64,000 nucleotides of DNA. Source: Nocardiopsis eucommiae. Lineage in GTDB: Bacteria > Actinomycetota > Actinomycetes > Streptosporangiales > Streptosporangiaceae. Each line of letters opens with the position of its first letter. Positions within the stretch are counted from its first letter, which is position 1. The stretch is taken from NCBI GenBank assembly GCA_018388625.1, contig CP074402.1, positions 4,278,001 through 4,342,000 on the forward strand, given 5' to 3'. The notes below the pieces were generated by a model that worked only from the letters and a program-made list of their open reading frames with translations, did no database searches and was not told the DNA's origin. Position numbers and translations under genes: made by a program. Shown in pieces: positions 10,629-18,899 of the stretch.

Positions 10629-10717
10629 GTAAGCCCCGCACACGCGGGGATGGGCCGACCCCACCGGCGGTGCCGGTGGGGTCGTCCGCGTAAGCCCCGC
10701 GCATGCGGGGAAAGGAC
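10629..10717 (+). CRISPR. two-repeat CRISPR-like element (type I-E-like) with a palindromic spacer
   Basis: Two 28-base units, 10629-10656 and 10690-10717, both begin GTAAGCCCCGC and carry the CCCCGC-N-GCGGGG stem of type I-E repeats. They are separated by exactly 33 bases, the I-E spacing. The second unit is decayed at its 3' end (GGGGAAAGGAC against GGGGATGGGCC), as terminal repeats often are. The spacer contains a perfect 11-bp inverted repeat (10657-10667 with 10673-10683, 5-base loop), which is unusual for a virus-derived spacer. The repeat resembles, but differs from, the array at 25012. No leader or cas gene lies nearby. Confidence 0.55.
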
Positions 10718-10761
10718 TTGGACGTGGCCCAGGACATCCCGGAGAGACGCTGACCTCCGCA

Positions 10762-10872
10762 GTGATCACGTCCCACAGCTTCACCCAGGCTTTGGCTCCC
10801 GGGATGGAGCTAGTCGTACTCGACACGGGCTGGAACCGGCCGCCGTGTGAGCTGGCGGGGTTGCCCCGGTGA
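10762..10872 (+). pseudogene. possible relic of an IS transposase (short coding fragment)
   Basis: A 36-codon frame from GTG 10762 reads VITSHSFTQALAPGM followed by ELVVLDTGWNRPPCELAGLP. The second part resembles the strand carrying the first catalytic Asp in DDE transposases of the IS701-like type (usually LVVLDAGYD...LA..L). Nothing before or after continues the protein. With the repeat pair next to it, this suggests a decayed insertion, but the match is short and could be fortuitous. Confidence 0.25.
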
Positions 10873-10930
10873 ACGTCGTGGGGGTGGGGCGGATCGCGAC
10901 GATGTCGTCGGGGTCCCGGGCACGCGAGCC

Positions 10931-12183
10931 TCAGTTCGCTGCCCGGGTCATGTGCGCGCGGGCACGCGGACCAGGAACCACGCACTGGCCGCTGGTGACG
11001 GCGAAGAAGCGTTCCAGGCCGGGTACGCACACCGAGACCGTGCTCACCCCGTTGGCCGCCTCGTGAAGGACGCGCCCGTAGGGGCGGTGCCCGTGGGCGG
11101 TGAGCACGCGCACCAACTCGGCCAGGTGCCCGGCAGGGGTCATGGGCGCGTTGGTGGAGGTGAAGGCGAGCACCCTCGCGGAGCCGAGGTGGGGGTGAAA
11201 TCGGCCCGGCCAGCGCGCAGGAGCGCAGGGTGGCGGGACAGCGCGGTGAAGTCGGTGGGAGGGTGCTCCTCGTTTTCAAAGATCGCGAGGACCTGCACGA
11301 ACTCCTCCAACGCACGACGGGCGGCGTGCGCGGCGCACAGGGAGGCGCCGTACCCGGCCATGGGGTGGCCGTGGCGGGCGGGGGCGTAGGCGTGGAACGC
11401 CGGTATGCCGAGGTCGGTGGTCATGTCCAACAGCCACACCGGGGTGCCGGAGCGGGCCTGGGCTCGGGTGTGGAGCTGACGCAGGCCCTCGGGCAGACTC
11501 GTCGGGTCCACCACGCTGAGGGGCTCCGGATGTGGGTCCAGGAAGGTGGAGGCGAGCAGCATCGAGAGGGCGTCACGTTCGACGGTCTCAGCCAGGGCGT
11601 GCACGAAGGCCTCGGTGTCGGTGGCGCCGATGGCGGTCCCGTTGTTGGTGCTGTAACGCGCCACGGTCGAGTAGTCGAAGGTGTCGCCCAGGGCCCGGCG
11701 AGGGTCTGGGTTCGCGGAGAGGTAGGAGGGGGTGTGCAGGTACACCGGCACGTCCATACCGGCGCCGGAGCCGTCCAGCGCGGTGTGGGTGCGGCAGGCC
11801 AGGGGTGCGGGCGGGGCCAAGGCCAGGGGACGTAGCGCGGGGTCGGTGGCCAGCTCCTCGGACGCGAGCTCCTCGGAGGAACGCAGCACCAGTTGTTCGG
11901 CGGTGATGGCGTGGGCGTCGCTGTGGTGGTGTTCCAGGGCTTCGAAGAGCGCGCCCACGCGGGCTTGCTCGCTCTCGCCCTTGCCCGCGCCGACACCCGC
12001 CGGGGCGAGGGTGTCGTCGCTGCGGTGCAGGCGGCAGCGCCAGGCGCCGCCCAGGTCGCGCAAGCGGGCGTGCAGTCCGGCCTGGGCCAGGGTCTGCTCG
12101 GCGAGCTCAAGGGCCCGGTCCAGGGAGAAGGTGCGTTCTCCGGCCTGATGGGTGCCGTGTGCCGGGGTGGAGGTTGTGGTCAT
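10931..12183 (-). CDS. stand-alone YcaO-domain protein, candidate RiPP backbone-modifying enzyme (one apparent frameshift)
   Basis: About 417 residues. YcaO proteins use ATP to activate peptide amides, making azolines, thioamides or amidines. The ATP-site motifs are visible in order: GKGESEQARVGALFEALEHH, TNNGTAIGATDTEAFVHALA followed by ETVERDA, LDMTTDLGIPAFHAYA, and GYGASLCAAHAARRALEEFVQ. The C-terminus reads VSVCVPGLERFFAV and PGPRA, typical of YcaO tails. The frame breaks at the G5 run 11191-11195 (C5 on the coding strand); a sixth base joins RADFTPHLG to SARVLAFTS. No ThiF/E1-like or TfuA partner and no dehydrogenase is present. ATG 12183 has only a weak ribosome site. A 44-codon peptide gene lies 93 bases upstream on the same strand. 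Confidence 0.85.
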
Positions 12184-12276
12184 CACGCGGCCCGGTGGGG
12201 GCAGTGCCTTTCAGGTCGGGTCGGGCACCGGGGTCCGGGGCGTTCCGTCCAAGGAAGGTGCCGCCCCGGACGTGGA

Positions 12277-12411
12277 CTAGTTCTGCGCGTCGGTTTCCTG
12301 AGTCTGCTGGGTCTGTTCGACCTGCTGGAGTTCCTGCTCCTCCAGGTCCGTCAGGCGGTTGTGGGGGCCGCCGCCGACTGAGTCCCAGGTTCGGATACCC
12401 ATTATTGCCAT
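12277..12411 (-). CDS. candidate RiPP precursor peptide, 44 aa, paired with YcaO
   Basis: Short frame ending TAG at 12277, upstream of the YcaO gene. From ATG 12411 it reads MAIMGIRTWDSVGGG, then PHNRLTDLEEQELQQVEQ and TQQTQETDAQN. A second ATG at 12402 would give MGIRTWDS. The second half is an acidic, Gln-rich likely helix with high G/C third positions, which supports real coding. The modifiable residues (Thr, Asp-Ser, Gly-rich) are in the first half, so the core may be N-terminal with a C-terminal follower. That is the layout of bottromycin precursors, whose core also ends in Asp followed by a heterocyclised residue. The ribosome site is modest (AGGA eight bases before ATG 12402). Function is inferred from context only. 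Confidence 0.5.
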   Translation of the reverse strand: MAIMGIRTWDSVGGGPHNRLTDLEEQELQQVEQTQQTQETDAQN

Positions 12412-12907
12412 CCTGTTCGCTCGGTCGCCATTCTGGCATTGAGGGAAATACCCGCGCCTCACCGGGACACAAACACAGACGATTGATATCGGGGGGAATA
12501 TGAGGTTTGCGTGAATAGGAGGCGAATATGATGATCTGGGCACAACCTCGGCGACGCCGCGCGCGGCGGTGACCCATCGCTTCCACCCCTGCGGAACGCG
12601 GTGTTCGAGGAGTCCGAGGTACCCGGACCCCCACGGGCGGCGCCCATCCGGTTGTCTGTCCCGGCGCCGCGTTGGCCAAGGGTCAGGGAAGTCATCGAAC
12701 TCCCGGCTGACCCCGCACGCGCAGTAGGCCGAGCGCACGCGGGAATGGACCGGCGATTCTGGAATCCGACCGTCCCGTGCTTTAGTCCGGCGAAGTGAGC
12801 CGGGGCCATCCCTTGAGTACCTGGAATTCGTGAATGCGCCCCATTGCACTCGGGACGTCGATAGTCTCCCGTGACCAGTGACAACAGTGTGAATCCGGGG
12901 GTCACCG
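12412..12907. promoter_or_regulatory. divergent intergenic region between the peptide/YcaO genes and the CYTH gene
   Basis: About 500 bases with no convincing long gene. 12480-12535 is unusually A/T-rich (GATATC, GAATATG, CGAATATG) and probably holds the leftward promoter. On the + strand AGGAGG (12517-12522) precedes ATG 12528 of a 14-codon frame, MMIWAQPRRRRARR. At 12733-12751 the sequence GCGCACGCGGGAATGGACC matches the 3' part of the CRISPR repeat at 25012 with one mismatch. One of the only two G6 runs of the window is at 12491-12496. Confidence 0.5.
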
Positions 12908-13440
12908 ATGCGCGAGATCGAGACGAAGTACAGGGTGCGGGACCTGGAGACGCTGCTGGTGGCGCTCAAGGAGGCCGGTGTGAAGGTGAGCGACCCCGTT
13001 CACCAGGACGACCTGGCGTACGCTCCCCGGGGCTGGGACCCCTCACAGGGCAAGCTGGGATTCACGTTCGCCCGGCTGCGCACCCAGGACGGCGAACACG
13101 TCGTCACCACGAAGACGCCCACGGCCACCGCCATGGAGTGCGTCGAGCACGAGACGACCGTCGGTGACCGAGAGGCGATGCACGGCGTGCTCACGAGCCT
13201 GGGCTACGCGCCCAACGTGCGCATCGCCAAAACCCGCCGTGCCGGAAGTGCGGGGGAGGTCTCCGTCTGTGTGGACGAGGTGGAGAGGGCCGGGGTCTTC
13301 CTGGAACTGGAGATCCTGGTCGATGACGACCGGGACGGCCGGGCCGCCCAGGACGACCTCGATGCCTGGGCCCGCGACCTCGGCGTGGACCTGGAGCGCA
13401 CCACCGACACCTACGACATCCTCGTGCGCCCCTCCCCTGA
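12908..13440 (+). CDS. CYTH-domain protein, class IV adenylate cyclase-like (apparent frameshift removes the stop)
   Basis: About 177 residues after repair. It begins MREIETKYRV, the ExExK signature of the CYTH/triphosphate-tunnel fold, and continues with FTFARLRTQDG, TTKTPT, HETTVGD, KTRRAG and the acidic pair VFLELEILVDDD. All are the alternating charged strands that line the phosphate tunnel. Members cyclise ATP (CyaB), hydrolyse thiamine triphosphate or act on other polyphosphates; which applies cannot be told. As given, the frame runs on antisense through the next gene. One extra C in the C4 run 13429-13432 ends it at DILVRPLP with TGA 13438-13440, matching the family length. Confidence 0.78.
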
Positions 13441-13513
13441 TCTCACCTACCGCCCGGACGGACGGCCCCGTGCCCGCCAGACGACGAGCGGAGACCGTCG
13501 CCGCGCGGGCTGG

Positions 13514-14248
13514 TCAAGCCTTCTCCGCGAACTCGTCGTAGGCCACCGCGTGGTGCATCGCCGCGTCTCGGATCATGGAGTAGCGCACGACCCGAGCGGG
13601 CTCGGTGACCAGTTCGATGCCCACGATGGTGTCAGCCTCGTCGAAGCGGAGCACCGCGACGAGGCGGGAGTCGAAGATCCAGAAGTCCTCAGAACCGAGG
13701 CCGTTTGCGTCCTCGCGCCGCAGGTATCGGATGTCCTCCCCCACGGAAGCGTTGTGGCGCGCGTAGTCGAGCAGGAACAGTTGTTCAACGGTCATCGGGC
13801 TGTCAACGACGCGGACCCGGCCGACCGTCTTGCCCGCCTCTGTCTGGGACCTGATGTTGCCGAACCACGGCTCGCTGAAGTCGCACGGGGCCGATCCGGT
13901 CCTGAGAAACTCCTGGAAATCAGGGTCCTCACGGTCCGAGGCGTAGCCAAGGCGTGTCTCCAGCCGCCAGGCGGTGTGCTCGAAGGTCTCGAACAGCCGG
14001 CGGAACGTCGTCCGATCCACGAGGACGGGTGCCTGGTCCATCTCCTTCGGACCCCAGTTGGCGAGCAGTTCCGCGGGGACCGCCACGGCCGCCTCACCCT
14101 CACCGAAGTGTTTGAGCTGCGCGACGTCGGCGGGATCGGTGACGGGCGTGCCCTGCACGATGATCTCGCCGGTGCCTTCGTCCGTGTGCAGGGCGGGACA
14201 GCCGTCGATCTTGCTGTCGGTACCGGTGAAGCGGAGCTGACGGGCCAT
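13514..14248 (-). CDS. DUF6879-like protein
   Basis: 244 residues. The first part (MARQLRFTGTDSKIDGCP) is a small domain with polar strands. From about residue 85 it reads FRRLFETFEHTAWRLETR and then GYASDREDPDFQEFL, the pattern of the DUF6879 family that accompanies XRE-type regulators in actinomycetes. The latter half has WFGNIRS, GRVRVVDSPMT, EQLFLLDYARHNASVGEDIR and FWIFDSRLVAVLRFDE. ATG 14248 follows AGGAG at 8 bases. It is divergent from the radical SAM gene. No enzymatic motif is recognised. Confidence 0.7.
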   Translation of the reverse strand: MARQLRFTGTDSKIDGCPALHTDEGTGEIIVQGTPVTDPADVAQLKHFGEGEAAVAVPAELLANWGPKEMDQAPVLVDRTTFRRLFETFEHTAWRLETRLGYASDREDPDFQEFLRTGSAPCDFSEPWFGNIRSQTEAGKTVGRVRVVDSPMTVEQLFLLDYARHNASVGEDIRYLRREDANGLGSEDFWIFDSRLVAVLRFDEADTIVGIELVTEPARVVRYSMIRDAAMHHAVAYDEFAEKA

Positions 14249-14543
14249 GCGTGGTCTCCTGGATCCTCGAAACGGGTGAGTCGATCCCCCAAGCATGGCC
14301 GTCGTGCCAGGAGCTGACGACGGGGATGAGTCTTCCTCGTGAGAAATCATCGGAAATGCTCATCGCCCTCGAGCACATTCGAGACCACTGCGGCGAAGCC
14401 ACCTCGCCCTCTCCAGCATCTCCGGCTTGATCACGGTCATGGCCACCCCCGGCCAACTTCACGACAGCTCGAGACCACGCAATTACGCTGGGTTCGCGAC
14501 GTTTCCCCAGATGGCGACAGACCTCACCCCCAACGGAGGACGC

Positions 14544-15422
14544 GTGACCATCACGCCGGGCGCACCCATCCATCCAGCACCGGGCTTCCTCTGGCTCGAC
14601 CTCACTCGCAGGTGCCAACTCGAGTGTTCCCACTGCTACAACGAATCCGGGCCAGACGGAGGGCACGGAATCATGACCCACCACGACTGGTTACGGACCA
14701 TCGACCAGGCCGCCGATACCGGCGCCCGTCACGTCCAGCTGATCGGCGGCGAACCCACCCTGCACCCGGATGCGATCAGGATCGCTGAACACGCCCTCGC
14801 CCGAGGGTTGAGCGTCGAGGTGTACTCCAACCTCGTGCACGTGACCCCTGCTTGGTGGGCGCTTCTCCGGCGCTCCGGTATGTCGCTCGCCACCTCCTAC
14901 TACGGGTCCAACCCGGTCCAGCACAACCTGATGACTGGCCGCAAGGCATCACATCGGCACACCCGGGCGAACATCGTGCGCGCTCTCGAAGCGAACATCC
15001 CACTTCGGGTCGCCATCATCACCTCGGATTGCACTGACGTGACTCAGACCCGCGCAGAGCTCGAACGGCTCGGGGTCACCCACATCAGCATCGACCGCGT
15101 CCGCCCCTACGGGCGCGGAGCCCGGGCACAGGAACCGGACTGCTTCGGGCTGTGCGGAGCGTGCGGTGACAGTAGAGCATCGGTGGCCCTGAACGGTGAG
15201 GTCAGCCCCTGTGTGTTCTCAACCTGGATGAGCGTCGGCAACGTCCTCCAAGAGCCGCTGGCGGATATCCTGGCCGGGCCCGGCATGGCCCAGGCACGAG
15301 CAAGGATCACGGCGGGCAGGAAGGACGACGAGGACGATGGACACGTCTTCGTCCCGTGCTCGCCGGACGACAACGGTTGCTCACCTGGTGTGCCGCCGTC
15401 CAAGTGCCCTCCCCGTAACTGA
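14544..15422 (+). CDS. radical SAM protein with SPASM-like C-terminus
   Basis: About 292 residues from GTG 14544, chosen because GGAGG precedes it by four bases; longer in-frame starts exist back to 14427. The radical SAM cluster motif is CQLECSHC (CxxxCxxC), with YNESG and LIGGEPTLHP (the GGE motif) behind it. The C-terminal region CFGLCGACGDSRASV, NGEVSPCVF, FVPCSPDDNGC and SKCPPR is Cys-rich and likely binds one or two auxiliary iron-sulfur clusters, as in SPASM enzymes that modify peptides or proteins. The phosphotransferase gene starts 12 bases downstream, so they share a transcript. No obvious substrate peptide adjoins it. Confidence 0.85.
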   Translation: MTITPGAPIHPAPGFLWLDLTRRCQLECSHCYNESGPDGGHGIMTHHDWLRTIDQAADTGARHVQLIGGEPTLHPDAIRIAEHALARGLSVEVYSNLVHVTPAWWALLRRSGMSLATSYYGSNPVQHNLMTGRKASHRHTRANIVRALEANIPLRVAIITSDCTDVTQTRAELERLGVTHISIDRVRPYGRGARAQEPDCFGLCGACGDSRASVALNGEVSPCVFSTWMSVGNVLQEPLADILAGPGMAQARARITAGRKDDEDDGHVFVPCSPDDNGCSPGVPPSKCPPRN

Positions 15423-15434
15423 CGGAGCCGTTCG

Positions 15435-16212
15435 ATGCACGAGCAGGTTCGACAGCTCATCGCCCCCACACCGGGCGGATCCGTGAGGTGGTGCCGACCG
15501 GGGGTTCAGCGCCTCCACCACGGCCGTGGTCACCGGTGAGCACGGCAGGTTCTTCGTGAAGGCTGTCCCGGATCGGCCGGGAGGGCTCCTTGGAGAAGTC
15601 GAGCGCGAGGGCGCGATCAACTCCCATCTGGGCGGACTGGCTCCCCGACTGCTGTGGCAGGTTCGGGGTGCGGGGTGGTTCGTGGTCGGGTTCGAGGTCA
15701 TCGACGCGCGTCCCACCGACTACGCGCCTGGTTCTCCGGACCTTCCGCGACTCGTGGAGGCGATGGACCGGATCGTAGGTCTCCCTCTCCCTGACGTGGC
15801 ACGGCCGTGGGTGGAAGACCGGTGGGACAGGGCCCTGGCAGGTGAGGAGGTCAACGTAGTCCGAGGTGATCACCTCACCCACGCGGACCTGCACCCTCAC
15901 AACGTCCTCATCGACGCCGACGACAGGTTGTGGGTGGTCGACTGGGCGTGGCCGACGCGGGCTTCCGCGGTCGTGACACCTTCGGGGTTGGCGGTGCAAC
16001 TGGTGTCAGCGGGGCAGGACCCCGCCGATGTGGAGAAGCTGTTCGCCTCCTCGGACACCTGGGCACACGTGGACCGGGACGCGATGGTGGTGTTCGCACG
16101 CGCCCAAGTGCGCATGCACCGGCACTACACGCGGCTGCGGCCTGACGAGGAGTGGTTGGTGGCGATGCTGGACGCAGCGAGGGACTGGTACGAGCACCTC
16201 AAGAGTGCATGA
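15435..16212 (+). CDS. aminoglycoside phosphotransferase (APH)-fold kinase (two apparent frameshifts)
   Basis: About 259 residues after repair. The ATP-binding lobe has GRFFVKAVPD (catalytic-type Lys) and the active site is HADLHPHNVL with WVVDWAWP supplying the Brenner-box Asp residues, so the catalytic core is intact. Two breaks close together, in the C5 run 15463-15467 and the G5 run 15500-15504, are both repaired by one added base and give MHEQVRQLIAP, HTGRIREVVPTGGF and SASTTAVVTGEHG. It lies 12 bases behind the radical SAM gene. The substrate is unknown; a role in the same modification pathway is an inference from operon position. Confidence 0.8.
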
Positions 16213-16301
16213 CCAGGGGCGTGACCGGCTCGGAATGACCGTGCACGGGTGGGAACCAACCACTAGCGGACCAGAGGGACCACTGGCGGGACGAGTTTCG
16301 C

Positions 16302-17596
16302 TCAGGGATTCCGGGGCTGGGCGGGGTGGGACCGTGTGCGGTTCCGGAGGAGGTCGCACACTCCGGCGACGAGGGCGACCACAAGCGCGACCGCCGCACA
16401 CGCGATGATCGCCCAGGTGGGGCCGACGGCGGAGATCGCGGCTCCGGCGACCAGCCCCGCGGCGCCGTAGCCGATGCCCTTGGCGGCGTACAGCGACGAG
16501 AAGGCGAAACTCCAGTCCTGCGGGGGCACCTGCTCCTGGACCACGAGCGCGCGCGACATGAGCACGGGGACCTGGATGCTGCCCGCGGCGACGAAGAACG
16601 CGCCCACCAGGTACGCCTCGTTCAGGAAGCTCACGAGGCCCACGCCACCCACGAGGACGCAGTAGACCAGGAGCAGGCCGGTGGCGTGTGCGCGCTGGCG
16701 AGGCCACCGGCGCGAACCGTAGACGAGACCGCCGAGGACCCCGACGGCCGACGCCGCGCCCAGGATGAGGCCGGGCAGCGCCGCGCCGGACCCCATCGCC
16801 ATGAGCAGGGCCGGTAGCGCGACCGAGGCGGCTCCCAGGGTGAACATCGCGGCGCCGTCCTGGGCCAGGGAGGGCCAGAACTGCCACAGGCGACCGCCGC
16901 TCCGCTGCTTCGGGGCTCCCCGGCCTGGTCAGAGGCCAGGAGGAGGGACTGACGCGGCAGGCCCAGGGCGGCCAGTCCGCCCAGGAACGAGGCCACGGCC
17001 ATCGCACCGACCGGCCAGGTGCCCGCCCCGGCGGCGACGAGCACCCCGACCAGCGCGGGGGACGCCGCCCAGATCGTCGCGCTCACCGTTTCCTCCAGAC
17101 CCAGTGCCGCAGGTCGGGTGTGCGCGGGGACCATGCGTTGCAGGAGGCTGCGCAGCCCGCCGTAGGTGCCAGCGGACACGGCGCCGCCCAGGGCGGCCAG
17201 CAGGACCAGCAGGGGCACGGAGAGCTGGTGGGCGAAGACGAACAGGAACAGGAAGAACACGCCTTCGGCTCCCAGGACCAGTGCCGTCTCGCCTCGGGGC
17301 GGCCGACGGTCGAACCTGCGTCCCATCCAACCGGCGGCGGCTGCTTCGGCCAGGGCGTGCGCGCTCACCAGGAGCCCGCCGACCAGGAAGGAGCCGGTCA
17401 CCGCGTATCCCAGGTAGACCAGGGCGAGCGGCGCCATGGCCACGGGCACACGCTGGAGGACCAGGACCATGGCCCAGACGGTCAGACCGGGTGTGCGCAG
17501 AACGCTCACGTACCCCGCGAGGCCGCGCTTCTCCGTGGCCGGTGTCGCCGGTGCGGGGGTCTCGTCGCCGTCGGTGCCGGCCTCTTGATCGTTCAC
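16302..17596 (-). CDS. MFS transporter (one apparent frameshift)
   Basis: About 431 residues with roughly 12 hydrophobic helices, a basic loop GRRFDRRPPRG between early helices as in MFS motif A, and a terminal Arg-rich tail. GTG 17596 start. The frame breaks around 16912-16921 (C4/G4 runs); one base restores the segment SGGRLWQFWPSL between the two halves. The esterase gene lies 135 bases upstream on the same strand, and a TetR-family gene faces both, so the pump is probably part of a small inducible resistance or export unit. Confidence 0.82.
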
Positions 17597-17731
17597 GGTT
17601 GCGGCTTCCTTCGTGCGGCCAGGCGGGGTGCGACTTTCTGGCACGGAGCGCCAGAGTCTCACCTCCCGCCGTGCGGCACAACGCCGTGGAGAACCGCGTT
17701 CCGCATGGCCGCGCGAGACCGACACGAACGA

Positions 17732-18601
17732 TCAGCGACCGTGGGCGGTCTTCAGGTAGCTGAGGAACGACGCCTGCACTCCGGTGACGTGCGTCTCCTG
17801 GAACAGGGCATGGGTGACCTGCTCCGACCGGCCCTTGGCGTGCAGCTGTTCCACGACCGCGAGGACGTTGCGGGCCATCCCTCGGTAGAACGGGATCTCG
17901 CCCAGGAGCTCGGCCTCGTTCAGCGTGATGTGCAGCCGGGGCGCGGCTTCCTCCTCGGTGGGCTCCGGCAGGGCGTCGAGGAGGGTGAGGATCTGGCTGT
18001 CCGTGCTGGCCACACCGGGGCTGCCCGCACCGATGCTCGCGAAGAGCCCCGTGTCCCGCAGCCATGTGTAGAGCGCGAAGAGGCCCCCGTAGGAGTAGCC
18101 GAAGAGTCCGTGCCCGGAGTCGCTGACCCGCAGTCTCGACCGCAGGTGGGGGTGGAGTTCGTCGGTCAGGAAGTCGAGGAAGAGGTCGGCGCGGCACTCC
18201 GCGAGCTCCGCGAGGTAGGCGTCCACCTGCTCCTGGGTCATCGCACCCGACTCGCGAGCCGACTCAAGGGTGGCCAGCATGGTGTCCCCGGCGGGTTCCC
18301 CGGGCGGCACGAGGTCGCGGTTGCGGATCTGTGCCCAGTTGTCGGCCTCCTCGCCCGCGTACCCGATGGTCACCTGGATGTACGGGGCGATGGTCAGGTA
18401 GGGGTCCGCCTGGGTGACGATGAGGGGCGCGGTGAACCCGACGGTCCAGTTGCCGTCCAGCACGTAGAGGAGGGGCAGGGGTTCCGTGGAGTCCGCGTAG
18501 CCGGGAGGTGTGGTCACCCAGACGGCGTAGCGGCGCCCCGACTTCGCGGTCACCTCCAGGTACTCCGTGTCCTGCAAGCAGCCGTGCAGCAACCCGCTCA
18601 T
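17732..18601 (-). CDS. alpha/beta-hydrolase, putative esterase (COG2819/IroE-like)
   Basis: 289 residues, similar in layout to the esterase family that includes enterobactin esterases. YAVWVTTPPGY and LLYVLDGNWTV start the fold, LFGYSYGGLFALY contains the nucleophile elbow (GYSYG, Ser), and ETHVTGVQASF near the C-terminus supplies the likely catalytic His. No signal peptide, so cytosolic. ATG 18601. The divergent TetR gene and its twin operator sites lie immediately upstream; the MFS gene follows downstream. Confidence 0.78.
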   Translation of the reverse strand: MSGLLHGCLQDTEYLEVTAKSGRRYAVWVTTPPGYADSTEPLPLLYVLDGNWTVGFTAPLIVTQADPYLTIAPYIQVTIGYAGEEADNWAQIRNRDLVPPGEPAGDTMLATLESARESGAMTQEQVDAYLAELAECRADLFLDFLTDELHPHLRSRLRVSDSGHGLFGYSYGGLFALYTWLRDTGLFASIGAGSPGVASTDSQILTLLDALPEPTEEEAAPRLHITLNEAELLGEIPFYRGMARNVLAVVEQLHAKGRSEQVTHALFQETHVTGVQASFLSYLKTAHGR

Positions 18602-18899
18602 CGGGTCTTCCTTTCATCATGCGGCCGCCCCGAAGACGAGGTCGGCCAGGTCTGGATCAGCGAACACCCTCGGCTGTGGAGCGGTCCCGCCGTTGGGCGG
18701 CCAGTTGCCCAGCATCCCCGACGCGGCCCCTTGCGCCCGTCTCGCTCAAACCGAGGATGTCGGCGTCGCCACTGGTGAACGACGCCCGTGTCAGTCTCCG
18801 GACGTCCCGCCGCGGACACCCGCACCGTCGAACTCAACAGTGGTGAATTGGATGTGCGCTAACGTACTCAACAGTGGTGAAACTGTCAAAGGAGGCAAC
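18602..18899. promoter_or_regulatory. divergent promoter region with twin operators for the TetR regulator
   Basis: The 16-mer ACTCAACAGTGGTGAA occurs twice, at 18832-18847 and 18866-18881, 34 bases apart (about three helical turns). Its core TCAACAGTGGTGA is an imperfect palindrome (TCAnCAnTGnTGA). Placement directly before the TetR start suggests autoregulation. The remainder (18602-18830) shows no gene. Confidence 0.6.

Noticed and set aside
12107..12679. Alternative frame across the peptide gene (MPEWRPSEQDG...)
   Set aside because: It has no ribosome site, poor third-position GC, and reads into the YcaO gene; the 44-residue frame has the better coding signal.
12908..14317. 469-codon + strand frame as one protein
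   Set aside because: Only the first 177 residues are CYTH-like; the rest is antisense to the DUF6879 gene and disappears with one added C at 13429-13432.
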